DNA of 64,000 nucleotides from Thioalkalivibrio sp. XN279 (GTDB lineage Bacteria; Pseudomonadota; Gammaproteobacteria; Steroidobacterales; XN24), in assembly GCF_011089885.1 (NCBI RefSeq), contig NZ_JAANBD010000029.1, forward strand, positions 124,001-188,000, read 5' to 3'. Positions 1 through 11,191 of the stretch are shown here, one piece after another. A program made the position numbers and the translations under genes. Under the pieces are notes generated by a model. It ran no database searches, was not told where the DNA came from, and saw nothing but the letters and a program-made list of their open reading frames with translations. Every line of letters starts with the position of its first letter. The first letter of the stretch is position 1.

Positions 1-252
1 GGCATCGCGCCCGGCGAACCTTTCACCCCGGCCTGCGCCGGCCGCCTGCTTGCGAGCGCGGACGGCCTGCTGCGGGGCGCGGGAAATGCACGGGTGGTGC
101 CGGTGATCAACATGGTGGACGACGCCGAGAAGCTGGCGCTCGCGACTGCGGCGGCCGAGACGGCGCTGGAGTTGACTGGCCGCTTCGACCGGGTAGTGTT
201 GATGAGACTGAACCGGCCCGATCCCGTGGTCGCCGTCATCGGAGCCCGCTGA
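1..252 (+). CDS. C-terminal part of a YqeC-like protein (5' end outside the window)
   Basis: The frame is open from base 1 and stops at 252, giving the last 83 residues of a protein that begins upstream of the window. The segment VPVINMVDDAEKLALA resembles the 'NKVD' region of YqeC, a putative selenium-dependent molybdenum-hydroxylase accessory protein with a P-loop/GTPase-like fold, and the tail ends VVAVIGAR. The stop codon is followed directly by the GTG start of a MoaD/ThiS-like gene, so the two are probably translationally coupled. That pairing fits a molybdenum-cofactor context. The assignment rests on a short C-terminal fragment and is tentative. Confidence 0.5.
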   Translation, partial: GIAPGEPFTPACAGRLLASADGLLRGAGNARVVPVINMVDDAEKLALATAAAETALELTGRFDRVVLMRLNRPDPVVAVIGAR

Positions 253-531
253 GTGAGCACCGTCACCGTACAGATTCCGCCGCCGCTGCGGCCCTTCGCC
301 GACCAGGTCGCCGCGCTCGAGGTCGAGGCGGCGACCGTGGGCGAGGCGCTGGCACGCATCGGCGCCGGGCGCGAGGCATTGCTGTCGCGGGTACTGACGC
401 CGGAAGGGGAACTCCGGCCCTACGTGAACGTGTTCGTCGGCGCGCGCAATGCCCGCCACCTGGACGGGCTCAGCACGGCGCTCCAAGAGGGCGACGTGGT
501 CGCCATCATTCCGGCCGTCGCCGGGGGCTGA
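253..531 (+). CDS. MoaD/ThiS-family sulfur carrier protein
   Basis: This 92-residue protein has the size and beta-grasp pattern of small sulfur carriers and ends in the diagnostic Gly-Gly (AVAGG), the residue pair that is adenylated and thiocarboxylated. MoaD feeds sulfur to molybdopterin synthase and ThiS to thiazole synthesis. The sequence alone does not separate the two, but the YqeC-like gene just upstream favours a molybdenum-cofactor role. The GTG start at 253 abuts the upstream stop (TGAGTG). No MoaE partner is visible downstream, because the next gene is on the opposite strand. Confidence 0.8.
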   Translation: MSTVTVQIPPPLRPFADQVAALEVEAATVGEALARIGAGREALLSRVLTPEGELRPYVNVFVGARNARHLDGLSTALQEGDVVAIIPAVAGG

Positions 532-565
532 AACTCGTCGGCAGCGTGCGCGGCTGGGGCGGCCG

Positions 566-1021
566 CTAGAAATCCATCAGCATGTTCGCGTTGCGCGCCA
601 GCTTGTGCTTCTCGCGCTCGGCGCGCGCCCGCAGGCTGGCGAACAACTCTTTCTGCTCCGGCGTGCCGCTCTTGGCCTCCAGCCGCAGGTACAAGCCCTC
701 GAGCCAGGCCAGCACTTCCAGCCCGAGGCCGAGCAGCTCGTCGGGATCCGCTTTCTCGTGCAGCGCTTCCTTGATGCGCGCATGGATCCCGCTGTCGTTG
801 ATGGTGAAGGGATCCCACTCCTTCAGCGCCGGGTCTTCCGCGCGGTGGCTGAAGCTGCGCACGCTTTCGGCCAGCTCTTTTTCCCGCTCGCTCATGTACT
901 CCAGCATCATGCGCGAGCGGCCCTTGGCGGTGCGCCCGGCCAGCTCCGCGTAGGAATCGGCCAGCCCCTCGTGGAACTCTTCGATATAGGACATGACTTC
1001 GCCGGTCTGGTTGAATCTCAT
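566..1021 (-). CDS. Conserved helical protein at the end of the nqr operon, function unknown
   Basis: The 151-residue protein is predicted to be almost entirely alpha-helical and charged, with no signal peptide or membrane segment. The N-terminal half (FHEGLADSYAEL, then MLEYMSEREKELAESV) looks like paired ferritin-like or rubrerythrin-like helices, but I cannot find a full set of paired metal ligands. A GGGAG ribosome site lies 7 bases before the ATG at 1021. The gene is 15 bp downstream of the CBS-domain gene and is the last of nine closely spaced genes beginning with nqrA, which suggests a link to the sodium pump. I do not recognise a named family. Confidence 0.7.
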   Translation of the reverse strand: MRFNQTGEVMSYIEEFHEGLADSYAELAGRTAKGRSRMMLEYMSEREKELAESVRSFSHRAEDPALKEWDPFTINDSGIHARIKEALHEKADPDELLGLGLEVLAWLEGLYLRLEAKSGTPEQKELFASLRARAEREKHKLARNANMLMDF

Positions 1022-1036
1022 GCGGGTGCTCCCGGC

Positions 1037-1456
1037 TCAGGGCCGTTCCTGTTCCATTTCCTGCAGCGCCTGCAGGACGTCGCGCAGGCTGATGTTGCCG
1101 ACCACGCGGCTGTTCTTCAGCACCGGCAGGCCGCGGTGGTAGAACTGGCCGCCGCGGTGCAAGAGCTTGGCGATATCCATGATGCTGTCATCGATGTCCA
1201 CGGTCTCGAACTCGGTGCACATGAAGTCGCGCACGCGCCCGCCGCGGGAGCCGTGGTAGCCGGCCTGCATCTCCGCCGCGAGGCAGTCGGTCTCGGACAG
1301 CACGCCGACGAGGTTGCCGAGCCGGTCGATCACCGGCCCGCCGGAGATCCCTTTCTCGACCATGATGCCGGCAGCCTCCAGCACCTCCATCTCGGGGGAG
1401 AACTGGATCAGGTTGCGGGACATGTAATCGCGTGCCGTGAAGCCCATCGCCCTCAC
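1037..1456 (-). CDS. Tandem CBS-domain protein in the nqr operon
   Basis: The 139-residue soluble protein consists of two CBS domains (about residues 8-65 and 75-135). The first carries GISGGPVIDRLGNLVGVLSE and the second ends with VVGNISLRDVLQAL. CBS pairs usually bind adenine nucleotides such as AMP, ATP or NAD and report energy state. The GTG at 1456 has AAGGAC about 6 bases upstream; an ATG at 1447 (MGFTARDYM) is an alternative start. The gene starts one base after the nqrM stop, so co-expression with the sodium pump is likely. An energy-sensing role for the pump is inference. Confidence 0.85.
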   Translation of the reverse strand: MRAMGFTARDYMSRNLIQFSPEMEVLEAAGIMVEKGISGGPVIDRLGNLVGVLSETDCLAAEMQAGYHGSRGGRVRDFMCTEFETVDIDDSIMDIAKLLHRGGQFYHRGLPVLKNSRVVGNISLRDVLQALQEMEQERP

Positions 1457-1457
1457 C

Positions 1458-1649
1458 TCATTGTCCTTGTGCCGCGCGCCGGCGCGCGCAGGGACGACGG
1501 CAGGCGCCGCCGCAGTCGGAGTCCACGCCGGGCACCCGGTTCAGGCCGCCGCAGCTGCCCTCGATGCGCCCGCGCCCGGCCATCACGCCGATGGCCATGC
1601 CGGCGATGGCAGTGAGAAACAGCAGGAAAGCGATCACGAATACGGCCAT
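1458..1649 (-). CDS. nqrM: Na+-NQR maturation protein NqrM
   Basis: This small 63-residue protein has one N-terminal membrane helix followed by MAIGVMAGRGRIEGSCGGLN and a cysteine-rich tail (CGGACRRPC). That is the DUF539/NqrM pattern. NqrM is needed to assemble the sodium-pumping NADH:quinone reductase, apparently by delivering iron to the cysteine-ligated centre between NqrD and NqrE. It lies 4 bp after nqrF and just before the CBS gene. The conserved cysteines are present, so it should be functional. Confidence 0.9.
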   Translation of the reverse strand: MAVFVIAFLLFLTAIAGMAIGVMAGRGRIEGSCGGLNRVPGVDSDCGGACRRPCARRRAAQGQ

Positions 1650-1653
1650 GCGC

Positions 1654-2874
1654 TCAGCCTCCGAAGTCGTCGAGGAGGATATTCTCTTTCTCGACCCCGA
1701 GATCCGCCAGCATCTTCAGCACTGCCTGGGTCATCATCGGCGGGCCGCAGATGTAGTACTCGATATCCTCCGGGGCCGGGTGGTCCTTGAGGTAGTTGTC
1801 GTACAGCACCTCGTGGATGAAGCCGGTATGCCCCTGCCACTCGTCTTCCGGCAGCGGGTCGGACAGCGCAATATGCCAGGTGAAGTTTTCGTGCTTGCGC
1901 TCGAGCTCCTCGAACTCCTCGTGGTAGAACATCTCGCGCTTGCTGCGCGCGCCGTACCAGAACGTCATCTTGCGGCTGCTGTCGAGGCGCTTGAGCTGGT
2001 CGAAGATGTGCGCCCGCATGGGCGCCATGCCGGCGCCGCCGCCGATGAAGCACATCTCGGCGTTGGTCTTCTTGGCGAAGAACTCGCCGTAGGGCCCGGA
2101 GATCGTGACCACGTCGCCCGGCTTGAGGCCGAAAATGTACGACGACATGATGCCCGGCGGCACGTCGGGCATGCGCGGCGGCGGCGTCGCGACCCGGACG
2201 TTGAGCATCACCATGCCCTTCTCTTCCGGGTAGTTGGCCATGGAATAGGCGCGCATCACCGGCTCCTCGACCACGGAGCGCAGCTTGAACAGGTCGAAGC
2301 GATCCCAGTCTTCGCGGAACTTGTCCGGGATCTCGAAATCCGCGTAGGACAGCTCGTGCGGCGGCGCCTCGATCTGGATGTAGCCGCCGGCGCGGAAATT
2401 GAGCTCCTCGCCCTCCGGCAGCTCCAGCACCAGTTCCTTGATGAAGGTGGCCACGCTGCGGTTGGAGCGCACGCGACACTGCCAGCGCTTGATGCCGAAG
2501 ACCTCGCGCGGCACCTCGATGCGCATGTCCTGTTTCACCATCACCTGGCAGGAGAGGCGCTCGCCCGCGGCGGCCTCGCGCTTGTTGATGTGCGAGGTCT
2601 CGGTCGGCAGGATCACGCCGCCACCCTCCTGCACCTTGACCTTGCACTGGCCGCAGGTGCCGCCCCCGCCGCAGGCCGAGGCCACGAACAGCTTCGCGTC
2701 CGCCAGCGCGCCCAGCAGCTTGGTGCCGACCGGCGCGTGGATGGTCTTCTCGTCGTTGATGACGATGTTCACCTGGCCGGTGGCCACGAGGCGCGAGCGC
2801 GCCGCCAGGATGATGAACACCAGCGACATCACGATGAAAGTGAACAGGACCACGCCGAGACCGATGACCAGCAT
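1654..2874 (-). CDS. nqrF: Na+-NQR subunit F (NADH dehydrogenase, 2Fe-2S and FAD)
   Basis: NqrF is the electron entry subunit: it oxidises NADH through FAD and passes electrons to a 2Fe-2S centre. The 406-residue protein has one N-terminal membrane helix (residues about 2-24). A plant-type ferredoxin domain follows with cysteines at about 68, 74, 77 and 109 ([11 protein letters not shown] and LSCQ). Next come a FAD-binding domain (RAYSMANYP) and an NAD-binding domain ([14 protein letters not shown]). The protein ends ILLDDFGG, typical of the family. It lies 9 bp after nqrE and 4 bp before nqrM. Confidence 0.97.
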   Translation of the reverse strand: MLVIGLGVVLFTFIVMSLVFIILAARSRLVATGQVNIVINDEKTIHAPVGTKLLGALADAKLFVASACGGGGTCGQCKVKVQEGGGVILPTETSHINKREAAAGERLSCQVMVKQDMRIEVPREVFGIKRWQCRVRSNRSVATFIKELVLELPEGEELNFRAGGYIQIEAPPHELSYADFEIPDKFREDWDRFDLFKLRSVVEEPVMRAYSMANYPEEKGMVMLNVRVATPPPRMPDVPPGIMSSYIFGLKPGDVVTISGPYGEFFAKKTNAEMCFIGGGAGMAPMRAHIFDQLKRLDSSRKMTFWYGARSKREMFYHEEFEELERKHENFTWHIALSDPLPEDEWQGHTGFIHEVLYDNYLKDHPAPEDIEYYICGPPMMTQAVLKMLADLGVEKENILLDDFGG

Positions 2875-2883
2875 GGCGTCCTC

Positions 2884-3491
<608 letters not shown>

Positions 3492-3495
<4 letters not shown>

Positions 3496-4151
3496 ACGAC
3501 CTCCGTCCGGTGCACGACGTGGATCTGGTACTCGGGCTTCTCGACCTGCGCCGGCTTCCAGGCGCGGATGGCCCAGATCATCAGGCCGATGATGAAGAAG
3601 GCCGAGGGCGCCAGCAGCATCAGGCCGTTGGGCACGTACCAGCCGCCCTCGCTGACCAGCGGCAGGATCTCGATGCCGAACAGCTTGCCGGAGCCGAACA
3701 GCTCGCGCATGAAGGCCACCACCAGCAGCACCAGCGCATAGCCCACGCCGTGGCCGATGCCGTCGAGCACGCTCGGCATCACCGGGTTACTGGAGGCGTA
3801 GGCCTCGGCGCGGCCGAGCACGATGCAGTTGGTGATGATCAGGCCGACGAACACCGACAGCTGGCGGCTGATGTCGTAGGCGAAGGCCTTGAGGAACTGG
3901 TCCACCAGGATCACCAGCGAGGCGATGATGGTCATCTGGATGATGATGCGGATGTTGCCGGGCATGTGATTGCGGATGGAACTGATCGCCGCGCTGGACG
4001 CCGCGAGCACGAAAGTCAGCGCCAGGCCCATGATCAGCGCCGGGATCATCTGCGTCGTCACCGCCAGCGCCGAGCAGACCCCCAGCACCTGCAGGGTGAT
4101 CGGGTTCCGGTCGATGACCGGTTCGATGAGGATTTTGCCGGTGCCGCTCAT
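3492..4151 (-). CDS. nqrD: Na+-NQR subunit D
   Basis: NqrD is the membrane partner of NqrE in the sodium-translocating NADH:quinone reductase. The 219-residue protein has six predicted membrane helices, with the family segments [20 protein letters not shown] near the N terminus and [17 protein letters not shown] in the middle. The cysteine in TNCIVLGR corresponds to an iron-centre ligand. It overlaps nqrC by 4 bp upstream and nqrE by 4 bp downstream. Confidence 0.97.
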
Positions 4152-4975
4152 ATGCCCTCCTCCCGCAGCCGCGTGAGGAAGGGCCCGAAGCCCTGCTCAC
4201 CCAGCCAGTACTGCACCATGTTGCTGACGCCGTCAGCCGTCAGCGTCGCGCCCGAAAGCCCGTCCACGGACCACTCCGCCCACTCGGAACCCGGATCGAC
4301 GGTGCCGTGCACCACCTGCAGGCGCACCTCGCCCTCCGGGCCGAACACCCTGCGGCCCTCCCACCGGGCGAGCCAGCGGGGATTCTCGATCTCGCCGCCG
4401 AGTCCGGGCGTCTCGGCGTGCTGGTAAAACGTCAGGCCGCGCACCGTCCGGCCGTCGCCCGACAGCGCGAGGAAGCCGTACATGGTCGACCACAGTCCGT
4501 AGCCGTGGACCGGCAGGATCACCATGTCGAGCGCGCCGGCATCGTCCCGTACCAGGTACACGGGAGCGTAACGCGCACGACGCGAGATGCCGGCGATGTC
4601 CTCCCACGGCGGGATTGCCACGCCCAGCTCCGGGTCACGGGCCGCCACCTGCTGGTCGAAGGCCTGCGGGTCCAGCGCATCGCTGAACTCACCCGTCTCC
4701 AGCTCCACCAGCCGCGTCTCGACGCCCTCGAACAGCGCCTCCACCGAGCGGCCCGGCTCCATCAGGCCTGCCACCTCGAGGATGCGTGCCTTGCGCGCCA
4801 GCTCCACGTTGCGCTCCTGCATCGGCTTGAGCAGCACCGCCGCCGACGACACCAGCACCGAGCACACCAGCGACAGCACGATGGTGACCAGCAGCATCTT
4901 GGCGACGCTGTCGTTCGGCAGCGCCAGCAAGCGGCCGAACAGGCCGGTGGGCGCCTTTGCGTTCGACTCAGACAT
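4148..4975 (-). CDS. nqrC: Na+-NQR subunit C (covalent FMN)
   Basis: NqrC has one N-terminal membrane anchor (about residues 25-48) and a periplasmic domain carrying covalently bound FMN. The attachment motif SGAT occurs at about residues 241-244 ([15 protein letters not shown]), with Thr244 as the expected FMN-threonine. Flavinylation needs an ApbE flavin transferase, and no apbE gene is present in this window. The length of 275 residues is normal for the family. The gene overlaps nqrB by 8 bp and nqrD by 4 bp. Confidence 0.96.
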   Translation of the reverse strand: MSESNAKAPTGLFGRLLALPNDSVAKMLLVTIVLSLVCSVLVSSAAVLLKPMQERNVELARKARILEVAGLMEPGRSVEALFEGVETRLVELETGEFSDALDPQAFDQQVAARDPELGVAIPPWEDIAGISRRARYAPVYLVRDDAGALDMVILPVHGYGLWSTMYGFLALSGDGRTVRGLTFYQHAETPGLGGEIENPRWLARWEGRRVFGPEGEVRLQVVHGTVDPGSEWAEWSVDGLSGATLTADGVSNMVQYWLGEQGFGPFLTRLREEGI

Positions 4976-6181
4976 ACTTGCGCATCCTCCGTCGCACGTT
5001 GGCCTGCACCACGAAGTAGTCGATCAGCGGCGCGAACACGTTGGCCAGCAGGATGGCCAGCATGATGCCCTCGGGGAACGCCGGGTTGATGACCCGGATC
5101 AGCGCCGTCAGGACCCCGATCAGCGCGCCGTAGACCAGCTTGCCGGTGGCGGTCATCGAGGCGCTCACGGGATCCGTGGCCATGAACACCAGGCCGAAGG
5201 CGAAACCGCCGGCGACCAGGTGCCAGGTGACCGGCAGGTGCATGTAGGGGTTGCTGTCCGGCCCGGCCAGGCCGTTGAACAGCCACACGGTGCCGAGCAG
5301 GCCGAGCAGCACGCCCAGCATGATGCGCCACGACGCCACCCGCGTATAAAGCAGGAACGCCGCGCCGATCAGGCAGGCGAAGGTCGACTCGGCGCCGATG
5401 GTGCCGGGCAGGAAGCCCATGAACACGTCGTGCAGGGTGTAGCCGGCAGCCTCGATCGCCTCCACGCCCCCCTGCGGCGCCAGGGCCAGCGGCGTCGCGC
5501 CGCTGAAGCCGTCCACCGCCACCCAGACGTCGTTGCCGGAGTTCTGCGCTGGGTAGGCGAAATAGAGGAAGGCCCGGCCCGTCAGGGCGGGGTTGAGGAA
5601 GTTCTTGCCGGTGCCGCCGAACACTTCCTTGCCGATGACCACGGCGAAGCTGATCCCGAGCGCCACCTGCCACAGCGGGATGGTCGGCGGCAGGATCAGG
5701 GTGTAGAGCATCGAGGTGACGAGGAAGCCCTCGTTGACCTCGTGGTTGCGCGCGATGGCGAACACCACCTCCCAGAAACCGCCGGCGGCGAGGGTGACGA
5801 TGTAGACCGGCAGGAAATACAGGAAGCCGTGCCAGAAGCACGCGAGGACGCTGGTCGGGTCGTAGCCGATGCCCAGCGCCGCCAGCACGCTGCCGCGCCA
5901 GCCTTCGGCCGCGGTCACGCCCATCTCGGCCATGGCGAGGTTGGCCTGCAGGCCGATGTTGTACATGCCGAACAGGGCGCAGGGCAGCACGGCGATGACC
6001 ACGTAGGTCATGACACGCTTCAGGTCGATGGCGTCGCGCACGTGCGGTGCGCTGCGCGTCACGTCTTTCGGCGTGTACATGAAGGTGTCGATCATCTCGT
6101 ACAGCGCGCCGAGCTTGGCGAAGCGCCCGCCGGGACTGAACATGGGCTCGATGCGGTCGAGGAACTTGCGCAACCCGGCCA

Positions 6182-6182
<1 letters not shown>
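4968..6182 (-). CDS. nqrB: Na+-NQR subunit B (covalent FMN, membrane core)
   Basis: NqrB is the large membrane subunit with about ten helices. It binds riboflavin and covalent FMN and forms the main sodium channel. The FMN site SGAT is at about residues 227-230 (GFSGATPLAL), with Thr230 the attachment residue. Segments NHEVNEGFLVTSMLYTLILP and GKEVFGGTGKNFLNPALTGR are family signatures. I start the protein at the ATG at 6182 (MAGLRKFLDRIEPMF), which overlaps the nqrA stop as ATGA, rather than at an upstream in-frame codon inside nqrA. Length is 404 residues. Confidence 0.96.
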
Positions 6183-7597
<1,415 letters not shown>

Positions 7598-7613
7598 TTA
7601 TTGTCCGCCGCCA

Positions 7614-7619
7614 AGTATA
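7614..7619 (-). promoter_or_regulatory. Possible -10 element for the nqr operon
   Basis: On the minus strand the gap upstream of nqrA contains TATACT about 77 bases before the nqrA start. It is the best -10 match in the divergent region. No convincing -35 is seen at 16-18 bp, so this is a weak call. Confidence 0.3.
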
Positions 7620-7662
7620 CGCGAAGGCGGCCGTCGCGGACCGACGTGCGGGCCGCAGCGGT

Positions 7663-7668
7663 TACAAT
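7663..7668 (+). promoter_or_regulatory. Possible -10 element for the DUF4397 lipoprotein gene
   Basis: TACAAT lies 54 bases upstream of the ATG at 7722 and is close to the sigma-70 -10 consensus. The -35 position holds only a weak match (ACCGAC). The leader would be about 47 bases. Confidence 0.35.
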
Positions 7669-7721
7669 ACCGGCCTGGCGCACCCCCGGGGCTGCGCGAC
7701 CAACGGATTGCCGGAGTAAGT

Positions 7722-9116
7722 ATGCGCAAAATCCTCGCCGGGCTCGTCGCCGCCACACTGCTCGCCACCCTGCCCGCCTGCGGCGGGGGGGACGGGCCGG
7801 ACTACACCTGGCTGCGGGCCTTCCACGCCGTGCCGGACGCGCCCAACATGCGCGTCACCTTCGACGACTTCGTCTTTCGCGAAAACATTTCCTTCGGCAC
7901 CACGACGTTGGAGCGCATCCAGTCGCTGCTCAAGGAGAACGGCGATTCGGCGCGCTTCACGGCGGAGTTTTTCGCCGCCAACGGCGCCGTAGGCGGTGAG
8001 CTGGCCTCGCTCGACGTGCCGATTGCCCAGGACTCGACCTCGACCGTCGTCCTCGGCGGACGTTTTGACGACGTGCAGCCGGTGGTCGTGGTGACCCCGC
8101 GCCGCCCGCGGCCCCTCAGCAGCCTGTATTTCCAGTTCGTGCATGCGTCGACCGCGGTCGACGCAGTCGATGTCTACGTGACCCGGCCGGAGGTCGAACT
8201 GAGCGCGACCGCGCCGCTGGCTTCGGTAGACCCGCTGGGCTACTCGCCCTCCATCGAGGTGCCGTTCGGCGCCACCCGGATCCGGCTCACCGTCGCCGGC
8301 ACGCTGGACGTGATCTACGATTCGGGCGAGCGCCAGTTCGACCAGAGCACGCTGGACAGCGGGCCGGGTGTCGAGTGGCTGTTCGCGGTGACCGAAAGCG
8401 TAGTCGCCGGACCCTCCCCGGTATTCCTGCTCGGGGATTCCGGGCGCGGCTCGGTGTCGCTGCTGGATGTCGGCACGCCGGCCACGGCGCGGGCGATCCA
8501 TGCCATCCCCGCACTCGGCGCGGTCGACCTGGAAGCACTGACGGAGCCGCCCGAGACGCTGCTGCAGGGGCTGGAGTTCGCGCAGCGCTCGGCACAGCTC
8601 GCGGTGCCGGCCGGCCAGTACACCCTGGCCTTCCGCGCGCCGGAGGCACCGGAAGAGCCGCTGGCCTCGCTCGAGGTAGCGACGGCCCGCGGACAGGAGT
8701 TTCTCGCCGTCCTGATCGCCGGGCAAACGGCAGAGACGATCCTGTTTACGTCGACGCTCGCCCGCAGCGTCGCCTCCGAGGCCCGGGTCCGTTTCGTGCA
8801 CCTGGCGCCGGAGGGCGACCTGGTCTCCGTTTACCTCGCCAGCAGCGCGGACGAGGCCCTGTCTTCGGCAAACCGGTTCCTGTTCAACCGGCCGCCGGGC
8901 TCGTTCATCGGCCACCTGGCGATCAACCCCGGGACCTATTTCCTGAGCATGACCACGCGTCCCGTTTCCGACCCGACCGATGCCACCGACCCGGTCCTGC
9001 TCGGCCCGGTGGAACTCGAACTGGTCGGCGGCGACGTCCTCACGCTGGCGCTGTTCGCACCGGAGGTCGAAGGCGAGCCGGAAACGCTGCAGGTCCTCGA
9101 CGACACACTTCCCTAG
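7722..9116 (+). CDS. DUF4397-domain lipoprotein
   Basis: The 464-residue protein starts MRKILAGLVAATLLATLPAC, a lipoprotein signal peptide with a probable lipidated cysteine at 20, followed by a Gly/Asp linker. The mature part contains about four related repeats: RAFHAVPDAPNMRV, FVHASTAVDAVDVYV, RAIHAIPALGAVDLEAL and RFVHLAPEGDLVSVYL. This is the pattern of DUF4397 beta-sandwich repeats found in surface lipoproteins. Function is unknown. The ATG at 7722 is chosen because the signal peptide begins there. The S9 peptidase gene follows 26 bp downstream, so the two may be co-transcribed. Confidence 0.85.
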   Translation: MRKILAGLVAATLLATLPACGGGDGPDYTWLRAFHAVPDAPNMRVTFDDFVFRENISFGTTTLERIQSLLKENGDSARFTAEFFAANGAVGGELASLDVPIAQDSTSTVVLGGRFDDVQPVVVVTPRRPRPLSSLYFQFVHASTAVDAVDVYVTRPEVELSATAPLASVDPLGYSPSIEVPFGATRIRLTVAGTLDVIYDSGERQFDQSTLDSGPGVEWLFAVTESVVAGPSPVFLLGDSGRGSVSLLDVGTPATARAIHAIPALGAVDLEALTEPPETLLQGLEFAQRSAQLAVPAGQYTLAFRAPEAPEEPLASLEVATARGQEFLAVLIAGQTAETILFTSTLARSVASEARVRFVHLAPEGDLVSVYLASSADEALSSANRFLFNRPPGSFIGHLAINPGTYFLSMTTRPVSDPTDATDPVLLGPVELELVGGDVLTLALFAPEVEGEPETLQVLDDTLP

Positions 9117-9142
9117 GACGAAGACTCAGGGTGCTGACACCG

Positions 9143-11191
9143 ATGTTTCCCGCCAAGACGCGCCTTCTCCTGCTGGCGAGCCTGTGCGCCGGCTTCCTGC
9201 TGCAGCCCGCCCCGGCAGCCGCCGCCGGCCTCGAGCTGCGCCAGCTGCACGAACTGCGCCAGGTGGGCGAAGTGGCTATGAGCCCTGATGGCGCCCTGAC
9301 GGCCTACACGGTCGGCGTGCCGCGCCAGCTCTTCGTCGAGGAAGACGGTCCCGCCTGGAGCGAGCTGCACATCATCGACGCGCGGGGACCGGGCCGCGGT
9401 TACGTGGTCGGCCAGGTGAACGTGTCCGCGCTGGCCTGGACCCCGGACGGCGCCACCGTCACCTTCCTGGCCAAGCGCGGCGAAGACGAGACGCGCCGCC
9501 TGTACGGCATCGACACCGCCGGCGGCGAAGCGCGGCAGCTGCTGGCGCATGCCACGGACATCAAGGGTTACAGCCTCTCCCCGGACGGCACGCGGGTCGC
9601 TTTCATCGCCCGCGCAGAGGAGACCGAAGCGCTCGAGGAGGCGCGCAAGCACGGCTTCAGCCAGCGCGTGTACGAGGAGGACGTGCGGCCTTACCTGCTC
9701 TACATCGCGCCACTGGACGGCGCCGGCGAGACCCGCGTGCTCGAACTCGAGGGCTCGGCGCAGGAAGTGCGCTGGAGCCCCGCGGGGGACCGCCTGGCCG
9801 TGAAGCTGAGCCCGCGTGAGCTGATCGACGATGTGCTGATGCGCACGCGGGTGTTCTTCGTCGCCGCGGACACCGGTGCAGTACTCGGCGCGGTCGATAC
9901 GCCCGGCAAGGTGGGGCGCATGGCCTGGGCGCCGGACGGCCGCCATCTCGGCCTGGTCATGGCGGCCGATCTCAACGATCCGCGCGAGGGACGGCTGGCC
10001 GTGGTCGGCCGCGACGGCGGGACGCCGCGCGACCTCCTGCCCGGGCTCGAGGGACACGTCTGGCATCTCGGCTGGCGTGGCGCGGACCGGCTGCTCTACA
10101 TCAGCTATGAAGGCGTCGAGGCGCGCCTGGGCGAAATCGGCATCGACGGCCGCGGCGACCGCACCCTGGCCGCAGACGGCCCGATCTGGGACGCCCTGAG
10201 CGTCTCGGCCGACGGCAGGACCGTGGCCCTCGGCGCACATGCCCCGGCGCACCCCCGCGAGGTCTTCCACATGGCCGGACGCCGTGCGCCGCAGCGCCTC
10301 ACGGTGTCCAATCCCTGGCTGGAAGACGTGCCGCTGGCGCGCCAGGAAGTGGTGCGCTACCGGGCCCGTGACGGGCTCGAGCTGGAAGGCCTGCTCATTC
10401 ACCCGCTGGAGCGCGCGGAAGGCGCGCGCGTGCCCCTCATCCTGGCGGTGCACGGCGGGCCGGAAGCGCATTACAGCAACGGCTGGCTGAGCTCTTATGC
10501 CCAGCCCGGACAGGCGGCCGCCGCCCGCGGCTATGCCGTGTTCTATCCCAACTACCGCGCCAGCACCGGCCGCGGCGTGGCCTTCTCCAAGCTCAACCAC
10601 GGCCGCCCGGCCGCGGCGGAGTTCGACGACCTGGTCGACGGCGTGGACCACCTGGTCGCCATCGGCCTGGTCGACGCCGACCGTGTCGGCATCACGGGCG
10701 GCTCCTACGGCGGCTATGCCTCGGCCTGGGGTGCCACGCGCTACAGCGAGCGCTTTGCCGCTGCGGTGATGTTCGTCGGCATCAGCGACAAGATCAGCAT
10801 GCTCGGCACCAGCGACATCCCCACCGAGCTTTACCACGTGCACTACCAGACCTGGCCGTGGGAAAACTGGGCGCTGTACCGGGAAGCGAGCCCGATTTTC
10901 CATGCCGCCAACAGCCGCACGCCGACGCTGATCCTGCACGGCGAGGCGGACCCGCGCGTGGACCGCAGCCAGAGCATGATCCTGTATCGCTACCTCAAGC
11001 TGCTGGGCCAGGCGCCGGTGCGCCTGGTGCTGTATCCCGGCGAGGGGCACGGAAACCAGCGCGCGGCCAGCCGCTGGGATTACACGCTGCGCCTGGTGCG
11101 CTGGATGGACCACTACCTCCAGGGCGACGGCGGCGCGCCGCCGGCCTACCCGGTCGATGCACGCGCAGCCTGGGAAGCCGGGGGAGACTGA
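9143..11191 (+). CDS. Secreted S9-family peptidase (acylaminoacyl/dipeptidyl type)
   Basis: The protein has an N-terminal signal peptide (MFPAKTRLLLLASLCAGFLL, ending PAAAAG), a beta-propeller of WD40-like repeats (VAMSPDG, LAWTPDG, YSLSPDG, VRWSPAGD, MAWAPDGR), then an alpha/beta-hydrolase domain. The catalytic triad is visible: Ser521 in GGSYGGYAS, Asp603 in HGEADPRVD and His636 in GEGHGNQR. Such serine peptidases cleave oligopeptides; the signal peptide places it in the periplasm or outside the cell. Length is 682 residues. A GTG at 9131 is an alternative start. The downstream patatin gene begins inside the end of this gene. Confidence 0.93.
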   Translation: MFPAKTRLLLLASLCAGFLLQPAPAAAAGLELRQLHELRQVGEVAMSPDGALTAYTVGVPRQLFVEEDGPAWSELHIIDARGPGRGYVVGQVNVSALAWTPDGATVTFLAKRGEDETRRLYGIDTAGGEARQLLAHATDIKGYSLSPDGTRVAFIARAEETEALEEARKHGFSQRVYEEDVRPYLLYIAPLDGAGETRVLELEGSAQEVRWSPAGDRLAVKLSPRELIDDVLMRTRVFFVAADTGAVLGAVDTPGKVGRMAWAPDGRHLGLVMAADLNDPREGRLAVVGRDGGTPRDLLPGLEGHVWHLGWRGADRLLYISYEGVEARLGEIGIDGRGDRTLAADGPIWDALSVSADGRTVALGAHAPAHPREVFHMAGRRAPQRLTVSNPWLEDVPLARQEVVRYRARDGLELEGLLIHPLERAEGARVPLILAVHGGPEAHYSNGWLSSYAQPGQAAAARGYAVFYPNYRASTGRGVAFSKLNHGRPAAAEFDDLVDGVDHLVAIGLVDADRVGITGGSYGGYASAWGATRYSERFAAAVMFVGISDKISMLGTSDIPTELYHVHYQTWPWENWALYREASPIFHAANSRTPTLILHGEADPRVDRSQSMILYRYLKLLGQAPVRLVLYPGEGHGNQRAASRWDYTLRLVRWMDHYLQGDGGAPPAYPVDARAAWEAGGD

